From Amorphophallus konjac (lineage: Eukaryota; Streptophyta; Magnoliopsida; Alismatales; Araceae), in contig JAHNEJ010000569.1 in NCBI GenBank assembly GCA_022559845.1, positions 113,643 to 177,642 on the forward strand: a stretch of DNA of 64,000 nucleotides, read 5' to 3'. The position numbers and the translations under genes were made by a program. Shown piece after piece: positions 1-10,700 of the stretch (positions are counted from its first letter, which is position 1; each line of letters starts with the position of its first letter). The notes under the pieces are model-generated. The model had not been told where the DNA came from, made no database searches, and was given only the letters and a program-made list of their open reading frames with translations.

Positions 1-871
1 TCTCCTCCGTAACACCACATCGCAAAAAGTACTTGTCAAACTCCGCGATGTAGTCTGACACGGATCGGTCTCCTTGGGTGAGACTCTGCCACCTATCAAT
101 AAGTCGCTGACGGTACGTGGCAGGAAGGTACTTACTCCTAAGCTTGTCCTTCATCTCATCCCAAGAACCTATCTGAGGCTCATGACGCTGAAAGAGCAAG
201 CTCTCTACATTGCTCCAGTAAATCTGTGCTTGCCCCAACAACTTCATCTTGGCATATCTGACCCTCCGGTGGTCCGTCATCTCGAACCACTCAAAGTACC
301 GGTCCATGCTGGCCTCCCAATCAAGATAGATCTTGGGTTCCAAAGGCTTGGACCCATCAAACGTGGGAGGGTCCACACGGACGGTCTTGAGGATCCGGTC
401 GTCCTCATCATCCCTATGTGGTCGGTGACCACGCCGGCGCCGGCCATTTCCTTCGTAATCGTTGTCGGACTCGTAGTCCTCGAAATGGTGGGCACGTTGC
501 CGTTGCTCCTCAGCCCGAGGTGGTGCGAGCTGGGCAGCAGGCGCAGGCTGGGCAGCAGCCACGGGCTGGGCAGCATGTGCCTGAGGGGCTGGGAGAATGC
601 CGGGTAGGTCTCGACGAGGGGTTCTCTCCACACTCTCTAACCTTCCAACCAGACCTTGGACAGATCGGTCAGAAGCCTCGGCGCGGTCCTCCATGGCTTT
701 GAATCGGCTCTCCATACGCTCGGTATGCTCCCTAAGAGTTTGCTCGGACCTATCCATGCGCTCCATGAGTAGAGCTATCATGTCCTCCAGGGAACGGCCT
801 CCCGGGTTGGCACCTCGATGTTCACCCATAGTGTCAGGGCGATGGTACTGGGCACCTCTACGGGTGGGCAT
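1..871 (-). CDS. Ty3/gypsy-type gag polyprotein, N-terminal part, cut by the window edge
   Basis: Reading the minus strand from the ATG at 871-869, the frame is open to the window edge (about 290 codons). The first part is basic and coiled-coil-like, with repeated Met-Glu-Arg-Met spacing. An Ala/Gln/Pro-rich linker follows, then an acidic and Arg-rich stretch. From about residue 180 comes a retrotransposon gag core (PF03732-like): YFEWFEMTDHRRVRYAKMK, then TYRQRLIDRWQSLTQGDRSV, ending near the conserved YFLRCG. Gag forms the particle that packages element RNA. The start is the first ATG, about 250 bp inside the primer-binding site and LTR on the same strand, the normal layout of a plant Ty3/gypsy element. 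No stop or frameshift is visible, so this copy may be fairly young. Protease, RT and integrase would lie left of the window. Confidence 0.88.
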   Translation of the reverse strand, partial: MPTRRGAQYHRPDTMGEHRGANPGGRSLEDMIALLMERMDRSEQTLREHTERMESRFKAMEDRAEASDRSVQGLVGRLESVERTPRRDLPGILPAPQAHAAQPVAAAQPAPAAQLAPPRAEEQRQRAHHFEDYESDNDYEGNGRRRRGHRPHRDDEDDRILKTVRVDPPTFDGSKPLEPKIYLDWEASMDRYFEWFEMTDHRRVRYAKMKLLGQAQIYWSNVESLLFQRHEPQIGSWDEMKDKLRSKYLPATYRQRLIDRWQSLTQGDRSVSDYIAEFDKYFLRCGVTEE

Positions 872-1118
872 GCAATGAGACCTAAAGAGAACTAAGGGTG
901 ACTTACTAGACCTATATGGATGGACCGATGCAAGTTGAGGACCCTATACTTAAACCGATATCCGGTACCTGGCGGAGTCCGGGGATCCGAAGATCCTCTC
1001 ACGCGAGTGAATCGCCTCCCCGATAGGCGTAACCTAACGGTCGGGCAACACCTTTTTATATACCGAATATTGGGATGCAATGCAAGACCTTGGACAAGAC
1101 TACCCTAGACTCAAATCG

Positions 1119-1130
1119 GCTCTGATACCA
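1119..1130 (-). promoter_or_regulatory. Primer-binding site for initiator tRNA-Met
   Basis: The minus strand reads TGGTATCAGAGC, the exact complement of the plant initiator tRNA-Met 3' end and the commonest plant LTR-retrotransposon primer site. It lies between gag and the LTR, 6 bases from the LTR boundary, and fixes the element's orientation as minus. Confidence 0.93.
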
Positions 1131-1136
1131 ATTTGA

Positions 1137-3275
1137 TGAGGGACGACTACGAGGACTCGACTCGGACTTGTTGCGACCTTGGACTCTATAGAATGACGCG
1201 ACTAGTTGGACGACGCGACCAGCAACAACGATACAACGTGGCACTTAAGGAGCTCCAGAAGAGGCGATATGCCCCAAACAAGAAGCACTAGCTCACTGTC
1301 GTCCCCATCGAGGGAAGCGCGACGATCTGCACGGTTGAGTAACCGGCGTTGAGTCTCGGGTGGTCGGCTCACTCTCGCTCTCGGATCGAGTCGCGGGACG
1401 GGTCTCGCACTCACAACTCACAGCGGTGATTAATATATGACAAGCTAAGAAGATATCCTACTCACATGCAGCGACATCTAGAATGCATACTAGCTAAGCA
1501 AAATACGACAAAAGAGGGGTGGCGAGTGTACCTCCACGCTCAGGGCGTGGGGAAGACTTCCCGGCCGAGATCCGTCACTCCCGGTACAATAATTAAATTA
1601 ATTACAGCATTCAAATCACGGCCCACTCCACGCAGGGAGGTAAAAGGCCACAACAGCAGTCCGGGAGAGCCGTTCAAGGGTTGACGGGCAGCAATTGACG
1701 GCGCTCGGGCGGACGCGGTCGGCCGGTTCAACACGGTTCACTCGGGCCCGCCGGGCGGCACGTGGGACCCGCTGCTGGTACGGCAACGTCCGGGGTGGCT
1801 CCTGGTTGCAGCGACTGGCCGGGGCGCTCCTGGAATGTCCCGGGTCGGTCCCCGGGAGCGGCGATCACCGGAGTGGAGGCCGGCGATTTTCTCAGGAATT
1901 ATTTCCCAAGGCTGCCCCGTAGCTCAACTTCGGGCCAGATCTGCGCGCTCCGACGGGATCGGCTGGTACGCTCAACTCCGACGTTGGATCGAGATACAAA
2001 AGGTACCGTTGGAAAGAGGACTCGAAATCCTACGACATACTAGAATTACAGCTTCATCCAACGGTTGGATTTGAAATGAAAGTGACTGCAAACTGACTGA
2101 GCACACTATCCCGAAATGCAAAACAGGCTGGACAGAACCTAACCTCCCTGATCAGGGGCTTTGACTGAAGACTTAATGGACGAATTAGGACTCAGGATTT
2201 TTTTGGTAGGTAGATGGGAGGGTTACGGAGACGCCAATAGCTCTTTTGTTAGATTTGGACAACGTTTGATGAGTGAGAAAAATCGGATGCCAAGATCTAT
2301 CTCATGGATCTGCACACAGGCAGATTTTGAGAAGAAAGAACAGGTGGCAGGGAAAGGGGGGAAACGGACTCTGATCGACACGAAAATTAAACTGGGAATG
2401 ACCTATGATGGGGGGAACCTATCCTCAAAGTTTCATGACGATCCAACGGTCGGATCTCCCGTACCAGATCCTTCTCCGGGCTGCTGTCCTGTAACTCCGA
2501 GTTTCAGGACAGCAAGAAGATGACCGGCTTATGGTGGCTCAACGGCGGCACGAACGGCGGCGGCGGTGGCGATGAACGATCACAGAAGATAGAGGAAGAG
2601 AGGAGGATAGAGAAGTTTGAGAGAGATAGAAGATTGGAACTCAGATCTAGAAGAGATTGGAGGTGGGAGAGGGAAGAACTTCAAGAACACAAGAGGGAGA
2701 GGGGGGGTGCCAAAATGAATTTCACTTCAATTTCTTCATTAGTTCCACATAAAATACAACAAGAGACTATAAATATGAAAACCCTAGATCTAGACCAAAA
2801 GACAACAACTAACCTTGTTCAAGGGTAGGTGGGAGGGTATAATAGGGAAAGGTGACTTATGGGGGACAAGCATGGGAGACAAGGGGGACAAGCATGGGGG
2901 ACAAGGAGGGGAATCTTGAATTTCCTCTATCTTTGTCTCCTTGGTCCAATGGTCCAAGTCCAAGGTGGACTATGGGCCAGCCCTCATGGTCCCTAGCAGC
3001 CACGTGGCCCAATGGGAGAGAGGGTGGGGTCTCTCCGGGCCCAAGTGGTTATTTTACAAACAAACCCACTAACTTAGCCTAATTAAACACACCAAATGTA
3101 AAAGTACAAATACAAATACAATACTCTCAAAATAAATACAAAAAAATGTCAAGACTCTGATGGAAGCTCCACGCTGTCGTCCAACCATAACGATGTCGAT
3201 GTCGACCGAGTCGTGCTGCGGGTCCGGTACCGACGGCTCACCGAGTTGGACCGTACTCGTGCTCTAGTGTCCTCA
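1137..3275 (-). mobile_element. 5' LTR of the Ty3/gypsy-like retrotransposon
   Basis: This is a 2,139 bp LTR bounded by TGAGG at 1137 and CCTCA at 3271-3275, so both strands read TGAGG...CCTCA. The inner end sits next to the tRNA-Met primer site. The outer flank begins CCAAT, which is the expected 5 bp target duplication if the other LTR outside the window is followed by the same bases. It contains a short G-rich tandem stretch (GGGGGACAAGCATGGGAGACA type, about 2855-2910). No coding region in it is believable. Confidence 0.85.
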
Positions 3276-3472
3276 CCAATTACAAGACTGAAAAAAATAC
3301 ATTTTAGGATTCGGATAAGATCCGGATCCGAAAATTTGAGTTTGGATTTGGATCAGATCCGAATCCGAAATATCATTCTATTTTGGATTCAGGTCAGATC
3401 CGAATCTAGAGAGATTGGATCCGGATTTGGATCATAAAGGATCCGACCCGGATCCGATCCATTGACACTCCT
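3276..3472. repeat. Decayed hAT-like non-autonomous end with GGATCCGGAT subterminal repeats
   Basis: The stretch repeats variants of GGATCCGGATTTGGATC in both orientations and ends GATCCATTGACACTCCT. Read on the minus strand, that is the AGGAGTGTCAATGG form typical of plant hAT-type miniature elements. The other end is not visible; the LTR at 1137-3275 may have inserted in it. Confidence 0.45.
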
Positions 3473-5097
3473 ACTTCTTACAGCACCGTACAGTCCCCAA
3501 TGATGTGGTGGTGAAGTCCCAACCGTTTACCTACCTAGACCATGCGAGGTACAAGACTCTTGGACCTGCACCGCCACCCTACATAAAAGCCTGGACAAAT
3601 AAATTGCACAGTCCTAACTGAAGCTACACACCCTATTTACTGTCCTGCTGTGCTTATTGAAGATCCAATTGTTCCCCACTTTGTCTCTCCCTAAATGGGC
3701 CTAAACATTTACATGTTGGATCAACCATTACAGATTGCAAATTGTCTTTAGAGCCCAACATCACTTTCATCCCAGGATCGTTCCTCACTTCCTCTCTCCC
3801 GAAATGGGAACAAATAGTTCCATGTGGAATCAATCATTAGAGCTTGTAATCTGTCTTTGGATCCCAATATTGGTACCATCCCAAGTGCAGTACTCTTCCA
3901 GCCTCCTATTCTTTGTGTCTTATATTATCTTTTGGAAGGTCCGCTTCCATGTCTCATTAGAGAATGAACAATCGAAGAGTGCATGATGTCACTCAATTCT
4001 TTGTCAAAGTAGAGCTCTTTAAGCAGTTGAATGGTAGGAAATGCTGCCTTGGCCAAAATCAGAGAATTGCTGATCGTTGCTTAATATATCCACTTGAAAC
4101 AGCAATTATAGGAGAATCAATCGATGAACTTCTTCTTTGTAGTTCTTTGAAATATCATAAAACTTTTTCCCTGTGCACTTGTTTTTTCTTACTAGGGGAT
4201 TTCATTTTTTTTTACTGTCTCTTCATAGAATATGTCATTGTTAACCTACACCTTTTCCGAGTGAGGAACTTCCAAGCATGGTCCAGAAAATTGACTGGCC
4301 TTCTACATGTTTCATGCATTGTTCTTGTGATCTTTATGGGACTGCCTTCTGTTGACTGATTCCCATTGTAGATTAAATGTATTTTATTATTGTTGTAATA
4401 TGTGTTGAATAATTCTTAAAAACAAATTATGTCTCAGAGCTTTACAATCACGAATTTGGGTTGCTTTCCCAGTGTGTCATAGATCACAATCTTCATATCA
4501 TGCATTAGAAAATATTGGCACATTTTTAAGGATTGTATTGGCTTTCACAATTAGAAGTCACAGATAACTTCAGGGCATATCTACAGGCTTGTGGATACCT
4601 CTCCACCTCTTTGCAGGGGAGAATTGAACTTTCACAGTCCTGTGGGAAAGATTTTACGTACTTCACACATGATTTTAGGCTGAATTTCAATTTTTATTTG
4701 ATTCATAGCTTAGCATTACATGAAGCAGTCAGGGTTTCTTTCTCATTGCAAAATTGGACCCCAACTGGTGCAGCTTGTGTCAATTATACTTAGGTGGAAG
4801 TTGTACCCATCAGACTAAGTTATGCATTCAATGTATTTTCGTGCTTTGTTACACCTCTGTTTTAATGGAATATTTGGAGCATGACACAAATTTTTAATTT
4901 TTCAGAATGCTTATCAAAAGCACTACGAACAATTCACTGACTTAATCATCTGGATATTCATTAATCTTGCATCGTATTCAGCTGATACCTCATAGTAGCC
5001 TTTTAAAGTGATGACACGGCATGTCATAACTTGAAGGCTAGTTGGCAAGTGGCATACAGTACTCCATGATTACTTTCACTTGTCATTCTGGACATAG
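3473..5097. other. Gene-empty AT-rich stretch
   Basis: Short open frames exist (for example 3964-4359) but have no recognisable domain, poor codon structure and no splice context. I see neither a conserved gene nor a clear transposon boundary. Confidence 0.5.
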
Positions 5098-5575
5098 ATG
5101 AAGGATCACAAGGTTTCCCAATTGGTTGGCACTTGCCGAGCTCTATCTTTGCTTCCCACCAGGAGGAATGAGGTTTTGGACTTTGACTATTGTTCATATC
5201 TTTGCCGCCCCTATTTGGAGCATGCGTCCCAGCGCTCGCCGAGCTCCGTTGTTTGTAGGCTATCTTCACAGGCTCCATCTTCTTCCCATGCTCTTACTGA
5301 GTGGGTTCTTTGCATACGCCCCAGCATTCTTATTTACCACCGTTCCAGCACCGCAGTTCTCGAGCCTTACTACCCACATCGGTTCACTCAAAACTTTGGG
5401 TATGACCAGGCCACACCGCCCAATGCTGAGTTTCCATTGGCCCTCTAGCAGTACAGACATAGGGATGTACATCTTGTTGCAACAGCATGGTTTGACTTCC
5501 TCTGTCGTGATGTGAAGGAAGACTATTCCATTCTGGTGCAAATGCTCAAAGGCCATTTTGATATATACTATGTGC
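5098..5575 (+). pseudogene. Plant-mobile-domain-like protein fragment, broken
   Basis: The plus frame from 5098 runs to a stop at about 5446-5448 and resumes in the same frame for about 40 codons. Readable pieces are AVLEPYYPHRFTQNFGYDQ before the stop and HLVATAWFDFLCRDVKED after it. The PYxPHRFxxxFGYDQ pattern resembles the plant mobile domain (PMD) found in MAIN/MAIL-type proteins and in PMD-carrying Mutator-like and retro elements. The stop replaces one codon between PLAL and QYRHRD, so this copy is dead. Ends are undefined: no start, no splice sites and no partner domains are seen. Assignment to PMD is from memory of the motif, not a search. Confidence 0.4.
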
Positions 5576-5582
5576 GTTGGTG

Positions 5583-6120
5583 GTTTCCCGTAGGACCCAT
5601 GGGGGTATTTATAGGGAGTAGGGGGGTCATTTAGACCCGGTTAACTTTTTTTGAACTTGTCCTAGGTCAATTGGCCTATTAGATGGGCAAATGATCTCGG
5701 GTAGAATTTTTTCCAACCCTTTTTGGGTTTAATTGGGGTCACTTGACCTAGGAAATGGGGATCGACCCCGGTTAGGCTAATAGGGCCCTATCGGGGTCAA
5801 TCGACCCTATCTAGGCGGGGATCGATCACGGTTAAGCCCATTGGGCTTAACTAGGGTTAATCGACCCCGGTTGGAGGGGCAATTGACCGCGATTAACTCT
5901 GGGAGTTAACCGGGGTCAATGACCCCGGTATATGTGGGTGTCGGTCACCCCTGCCAAGCCCAATGCTTGACTGGGGTTGACCACCCCCTTTTTTCTGGGC
6001 GATGGACCTCGGGCGACCTTGGGAGGGACTACCTGGGGTGAAATGACCCCTGTGGGGTCTCATTTGACCACGGGTAGGGCCCAAGCGGCCTACTCGGGTC
6101 CCCGCTGTCCGTGATCGCAA
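5583..6120. repeat. Degenerate GGGGTCAATTGACC-type repeat region
   Basis: The stretch is built of irregular, partly palindromic units such as GGGGTCAATCGACCC and CCCGGTTAAC, at roughly 40-60 base spacing, with higher GC than its flanks. It follows a TATTTATAGGG motif at about 5608. It could be part of an unidentified LTR. No TG...CA ends or target duplication were found. Confidence 0.5.
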
Positions 6121-6975
6121 GAGAGAGGGGCACCCCCCCTTAAACGTTCTGGTTTTGGCCTTTTTTGTTTGATTTTTTCACAGCCGGGACATGTGGAGAG
6201 GAGAAAGACTCCTCCGTTGTTTGTTTGTTTGTCTTCTCTGCACCGTTGGTCGAGGGGAGAAGCTTGCATCCATTGGGGTCGTCTCGTACACGCGTGCCGG
6301 GCTTTCCGCAGGTGTGTAGATAATTCAACGTGGTTTCTTCGTTGCTGCGATACTTTTTTTTTCACTCCGAACATACGATGGGAATTCTCGGAATTCGAAA
6401 ATTTGTCCGAGATCACAACAATGCTTGACTTCGTGCCGTTTATCAGTCGCTGTTGATTTGAATTGTCTTCAATCGCCTCGATTGCTTCGAGGGACTTGTG
6501 ATTGATTGATTTTTGACCGGGAATCCCTAGAATTTGGAGATAACTCCTCAGAGTGATGGTACTTGCTTTGTGCCGTATTCCAACCGTCGCCGAACTTTAG
6601 TTTAATTTACCTCGATTGATTCGAGAAAATTATCTTGATTAATTCGAGAAAAGTAATAGGCTCAACAAGGTGATAGGACGTATTGGTAGAAAGTAAGCAT
6701 GCTAGGGAAAAAGAATTAACAGTCAACGAGTATTACATAAGGGAAAATCTTCTGGATGGAATCTTCAATTGTACAATAAATAAAATAATAATCCTGAATA
6801 ACTTCTAATTTTGGCAACGGCAGATTAGAAAATATAAGCCTTGATGATTGATCACTGTCCTTGTTGGTATTTTCTTGCAAACGACCATGTTTGAAACATT
6901 TAGCCAATAAAATAGTACACAATTCTGTTTTTACTCCTTTTAGGTCTGTTGGTGTCTTGCTTATGATTATTTCAC
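6121..6975. other. Unassigned stretch, no gene seen
   Basis: The DNA is mixed GC with runs such as TTGTTTGTTTGTTTG and CGATTGATTCGAGAAAA. It could be the rest of the repeat region to its left. It should also have held the first exon of the TMEM208-like gene, but no ATG exon of the expected Lys/Arg-rich kind is visible. Confidence 0.4.
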
Positions 6976-7649
6976 TTGTCTGTGGAATATAGTGTCTATA
7001 TCATTCTGGCTTTTCTTGTGCAGGTCATTTATGTACTGGTGAGGATGCTTATCTTCCATTCCACTGTCAGCTGGAAGCATTGGATCGGCCTTTTTGTGAC
7101 ATCAGCTGCTTATGCGCTTCCATATCAACAACTTGCCAACAGGGGGAAGCCCGCATGTTCTGATGATAGTGAACTTCTAGATGGCAGCTTTGACATGAAC
7201 TCTGAAGGTATTTGTGGGTATTTTCTTGCTCTTGCTGCAAGCACATTATCTACATCCTATAGTATTTTGCACATTGGAAATCTTGTGTACTCATTTTTTG
7301 CTTATTTATGTAATGTAGGGAACCTTATCACACTTAAGTTTGGTGCTTGTCTAATACTAGAGACGGTTGCAAAGAAAATTAGTTTATCTGGCAGTTCAAT
7401 TACAAGGGTTTAGGGTGTCAATGAATTGTGGTCTTGTTGTCACCTTCCCAAGAAATAATTTACAAGGGTTATATCTCTAATAATCTTATCCAGGGATGTG
7501 ATAACCAGCGAAGAGGAAGGAAATTTAGGATTTTGAAAGAGAACAAAGGTGAGGAGATATGTTGAATTAGGTCATGCATTTCCTTATGCTTCCTGTAATT
7601 TATTCTTCTTCTTGCATGTAATAAAGTAGAAATGTCACTCTGTAGGTCA

Positions 7650-7906
7650 TGCTTACACATGAGTGTGTCTCTTCATTGAGTTTTTCTCCCCCAACTCATT
7701 GATATCAATATTTCCATCTTGAAGATGTGGCTGTTGTTCTAATGTGAAGCTTCTTATATGCCCTATGGATGAGCTTGAAACAATTGTTTGGATGTTTTCT
7801 TAGCATGGTCTAGTTTGATTGTTCAAAGCCATTGACAGAGAAAACTACTCTAGATGTTACTGTCTCATGGAATGGACATGGGAAAATGTTGCTATGGTGT
7901 GTTTCT
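7650..7906 (+). repeat. Direct repeat, copy A, in intron 1 of the TMEM208-like gene
   Basis: This 257 bp segment (TGCTTACACATGAG... to ...GGTGTGTTTCT) recurs at 10444-10700 with roughly 90 percent or better identity by eye. The two copies bracket a 2.5 kb insertion. Copy B leads directly into the exon 10757 acceptor, so copy B looks like the original intron sequence and copy A like the duplicate. Confidence 0.9.
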
Positions 7907-7930
7907 AGCTGGCCCGCGTACCCCCGTGTG

Positions 7931-8260
7931 CACTGTTGGCAGTATCGGCCGAAACCGATACGTTTCGGCCGAAACATATCGGTTTCGGCCTATACCGACA
8001 CCGAAACGGGTCTTTGCACTGTAGCAGGTCCGATACCAAAAATAATATATTTTTTAATGATTTCGGACCGAAACCGATCGAAACCTAACCTATTTTCGCC
8101 GAAACCTAACTTGTTTTCGGGCCGAAACCTAACATTTTCATAGATTGCCCCCTTTTCTAACTGTTTTGAACCGGTTTCGGCCGAAACCAAAACCGATATC
8201 GAGTCGTATCGGTTTCGGACCCGGCCGAAACCGAGTCCGAAACCGACACTGCCATCCTTG
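7931..8260. mobile_element. hAT-type MITE with perfect 8 bp target duplication
   Basis: The element is 330 bp. Its ends read CACTGTTGGCAGTATCGG on the plus strand and CAAGGATGGCAGTGTCGG on the minus strand, matching at 14 of 18 positions. It is flanked on both sides by CCCGTGTG (7923-7930 and 8261-8268). An 8 bp duplication with ends starting CA is the hAT signature. The interior is full of subterminal CGGCCGAAACCGATA-type repeats in both orientations. It has no coding capacity. Confidence 0.88.
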
Positions 8261-8268
8261 CCCGTGTG

Positions 8269-8685
8269 GGCCCCTCCGGCGACAGGAAGCGAATGGAGAA
8301 GGATCCTCAGGAGGCAGGAGGCGGGCAACAGCGTCCGAATAAGGAGCTTTGCCTTTATCTGGAGCACTTCCTGCAGAGACCGGAGCAGGTGGAGCGGACT
8401 CCTCGGCTGGCGACGGCGCCGGCGGAGTCACGGACCGCGGGAGAGAAGGTGCCTTACGACTCGCCCCGGTGGCCGGCCTCTTCCTCTTTCTCTGGCGACA
8501 CAGGCTGTCCAACACCACCACCTCATCCAGGTCCCACCTGGATGCGCGGATTGCCTGACATAACAGAGTCCACTTCAGGCACACTTGCTGCGCCTTTGGA
8601 AGTGTCCAGTCGAACGCTCGAGCTGATGGTGGCCGCAGGTACCGTAGACGAACCCTCAGCCAGAGGTGCCGCAGGGAGCGGATAC
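8269..8685. other. GC-rich DNA of unknown origin that hosts the MITE and solo LTR
   Basis: Together with 7907-7930 and 10281-10443, this makes up about 600 bp of GC-rich insert after removing the MITE and the solo LTR. Both strands are open over most of it: the minus frame 8698-8138 reads RASRWDLDEVVVLDSLCRQR, then a Pro/Ser/Ala-rich stretch. The sequence is unlike the AT-rich intron around it, so it arrived from elsewhere. I do not recognise the source. A retroelement coding region is possible. Confidence 0.45.
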
Positions 8686-10275
8686 TGTAAAGTTCCATAC
8701 AACACCATCGGGCAGTGCAGCGGATAACAAAAATTTATTTACCCGAACCCGACTTTATGGAATCCTAGATCTGTGCTCTGATCGATGCATAAATAACCCA
8801 ACCCTTAACTACGGGTTACAGATTTCACCTTGCGCGGAGCGACGCTGTCCGCAGTGTTCGATGCAGAATCTCACGAACACCGAGCCGCACAGAAGTACGG
8901 CCTCTAGATCTGATCCACACGGATCCTTGCGCAGCGACAGTACCCCCCGGCACGACCTTCCCCAACCCTTTCACCTTCTGGAGAGAGAGAGAGAGCAAGA
9001 TGGAGGAAAGGGGGGAGGAGCTAATCCTTCTCTTCCTAGCCTTAATGCTTGATTAGCCAAGAGAGGGGGAGAAGTCTCGTAGCATCCATATATATAGGAT
9101 TTGGCCATTTCTAAAAGAGCTCCAAAGGAGCAAAACTGTATATATGTCCTTCCCATTATTGTACATATATATTAAGCCCTTTTTATATGCCTTTCCAAAA
9201 GGAATTAAAGGGAATTAATATATGTATTTGTACAATAATAATCCGTCACCCAAGAATCCATTGTGTGTGATCCTCTAGGCCCATAGTCACTCTAGTTTAA
9301 GGCCCATTAACTTCTAATTCTCAATTATAAGTAAATTAAACTTATTATTCGCTTCTACTAGAGCCGAATAATAGTTTAATTTATTCCGAACCTTTGATCA
9401 CGTTGGGTCAAGCAAATCCGCGTGATCCTAGAGGACGCCGGATTTAAACCAGCCTGTCTGGTACCTGTAAGTCTACAGTTACCGTATCGATATAATCCCT
9501 CGCTCCTTCTACGAGTCTGGTACGATCGAGGGTATAGTTTCTGTCAAACCTCATGATCGTGTCATTTGACCATGACCTCCTTAAAGTGTATGACGTCCGT
9601 TCTAAACGAACTCACACGACCCTGGCCAGGGATTTAATGGAGCGTCAGTGTCATGACCCATTAACTGTCTGATGTATACCCGACAGTGAGCGATCCCCTC
9701 TTGACAATTGATGATCTTCACACGTATCCTAAAATGGTTAATGACTTGGTAATTCATGACTTATGGTTAAAGTCACTTAGCCAAGTAATTAAACCATCTC
9801 AGTCCTCGTGTAAGATCCGATCAATGTCTCAGGTCAAAGGATTAACGATGCTACTGAGACCGTTGGATCTTCAGTTGACATTAGGTATAATCAACCATCT
9901 GAAGATCCAATAGCGGATCAGTTCAGTGTACATCCGACAAGGACATACACCTACACATATGTGTTGGTGTCCCGCACCAATGACCATGAGACTGGTCACT
10001 TACACATCATGTGTACTGGTTTAATAGGTAATCAAAGTCCCTGAGTGATTACCCTCCAACCCGGAACAGTTTAAGGTATGTGTCCATGTAAAGTCAGTCT
10101 CATGATCGAGATCTCATCTCGAGTTGACTTTACAACCACATATCCGAGGGACATCGTAAAGTAATATACAATCATATATTTACGCTCAAATACCACTTTA
10201 TTAATAATGAACAAGATCGTACAACTATTGGGTCTATCCAACCTGAAATTGGCCTGTATCACACCAATACTAACA
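8686..10275 (-). mobile_element. Solo LTR, probably Ty1/copia-type
   Basis: The segment is 1,590 bp. Minus-strand ends are TGTTAGTATTGG and GGAACTTTACA. Flanks are GATAC (8681-8685) and GATCC (10276-10280), a 4 of 5 match to a target duplication. No primer site, gag or pol adjoins either end, so this looks like an LTR left by recombination. The minus strand has a TTATCCGCTGC motif near the 3' end, which I associate with plant copia LTRs; superfamily is inferred, not proved. The body (9040-10200) is AT-rich and non-coding. Confidence 0.65.
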
Positions 10276-10443
10276 GATCCGGCAGGCGCCCCGGAGACAA
10301 GAAGACGGCCTCCCGAGGAGCGGAAACGGTCACCTGGTCGGTGCCTAGTTCTATGTGGTCAATGGGGCGAGGGGCAAACTGCGGTAACTCGATCGTCTCG
10401 TACTGTAACTCCGACGACTCCCGCACTCCTACAAAATGAGGTG

Positions 10444-10700
10444 TGCTTACACATAAGTGCGTCTCTTCATTGAGTTTTTCTCCCCCAACTCATTGATATC
10501 TATATTTCCCTCTTGAAGATGAGACTGTTGTTCTAATGTGAAGCTTCTTATGTGCCCCATGGATGAGTTTGAATCATTTTTTTGGATGTTTTCTTAGCAT
10601 GGTCTAGTTTGATTGTTCAAAGCCATTGACAGAGAAAACTACTCTAGATGTTACTGTCTCATGGAATGGGCCATGGGAAAATGTTGCTATGGTGTGTTTC
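10444..10700 (+). repeat. Direct repeat, copy B, in intron 1 of the TMEM208-like gene
   Basis: This is the second copy of the 257 bp segment at 7650-7906. It runs on without a break into TTCTTGGTTGCAG, the acceptor of exon 10757, so it is the likely ancestral position. The few differences between the copies indicate a fairly recent duplication. Confidence 0.9.

Noticed and set aside
5126..5515. Membrane-protein-like plus frame overlapping the PMD-like fragment
   Set aside because: It is a shifted reading of the same DNA; the recognisable motif is in the other frame.
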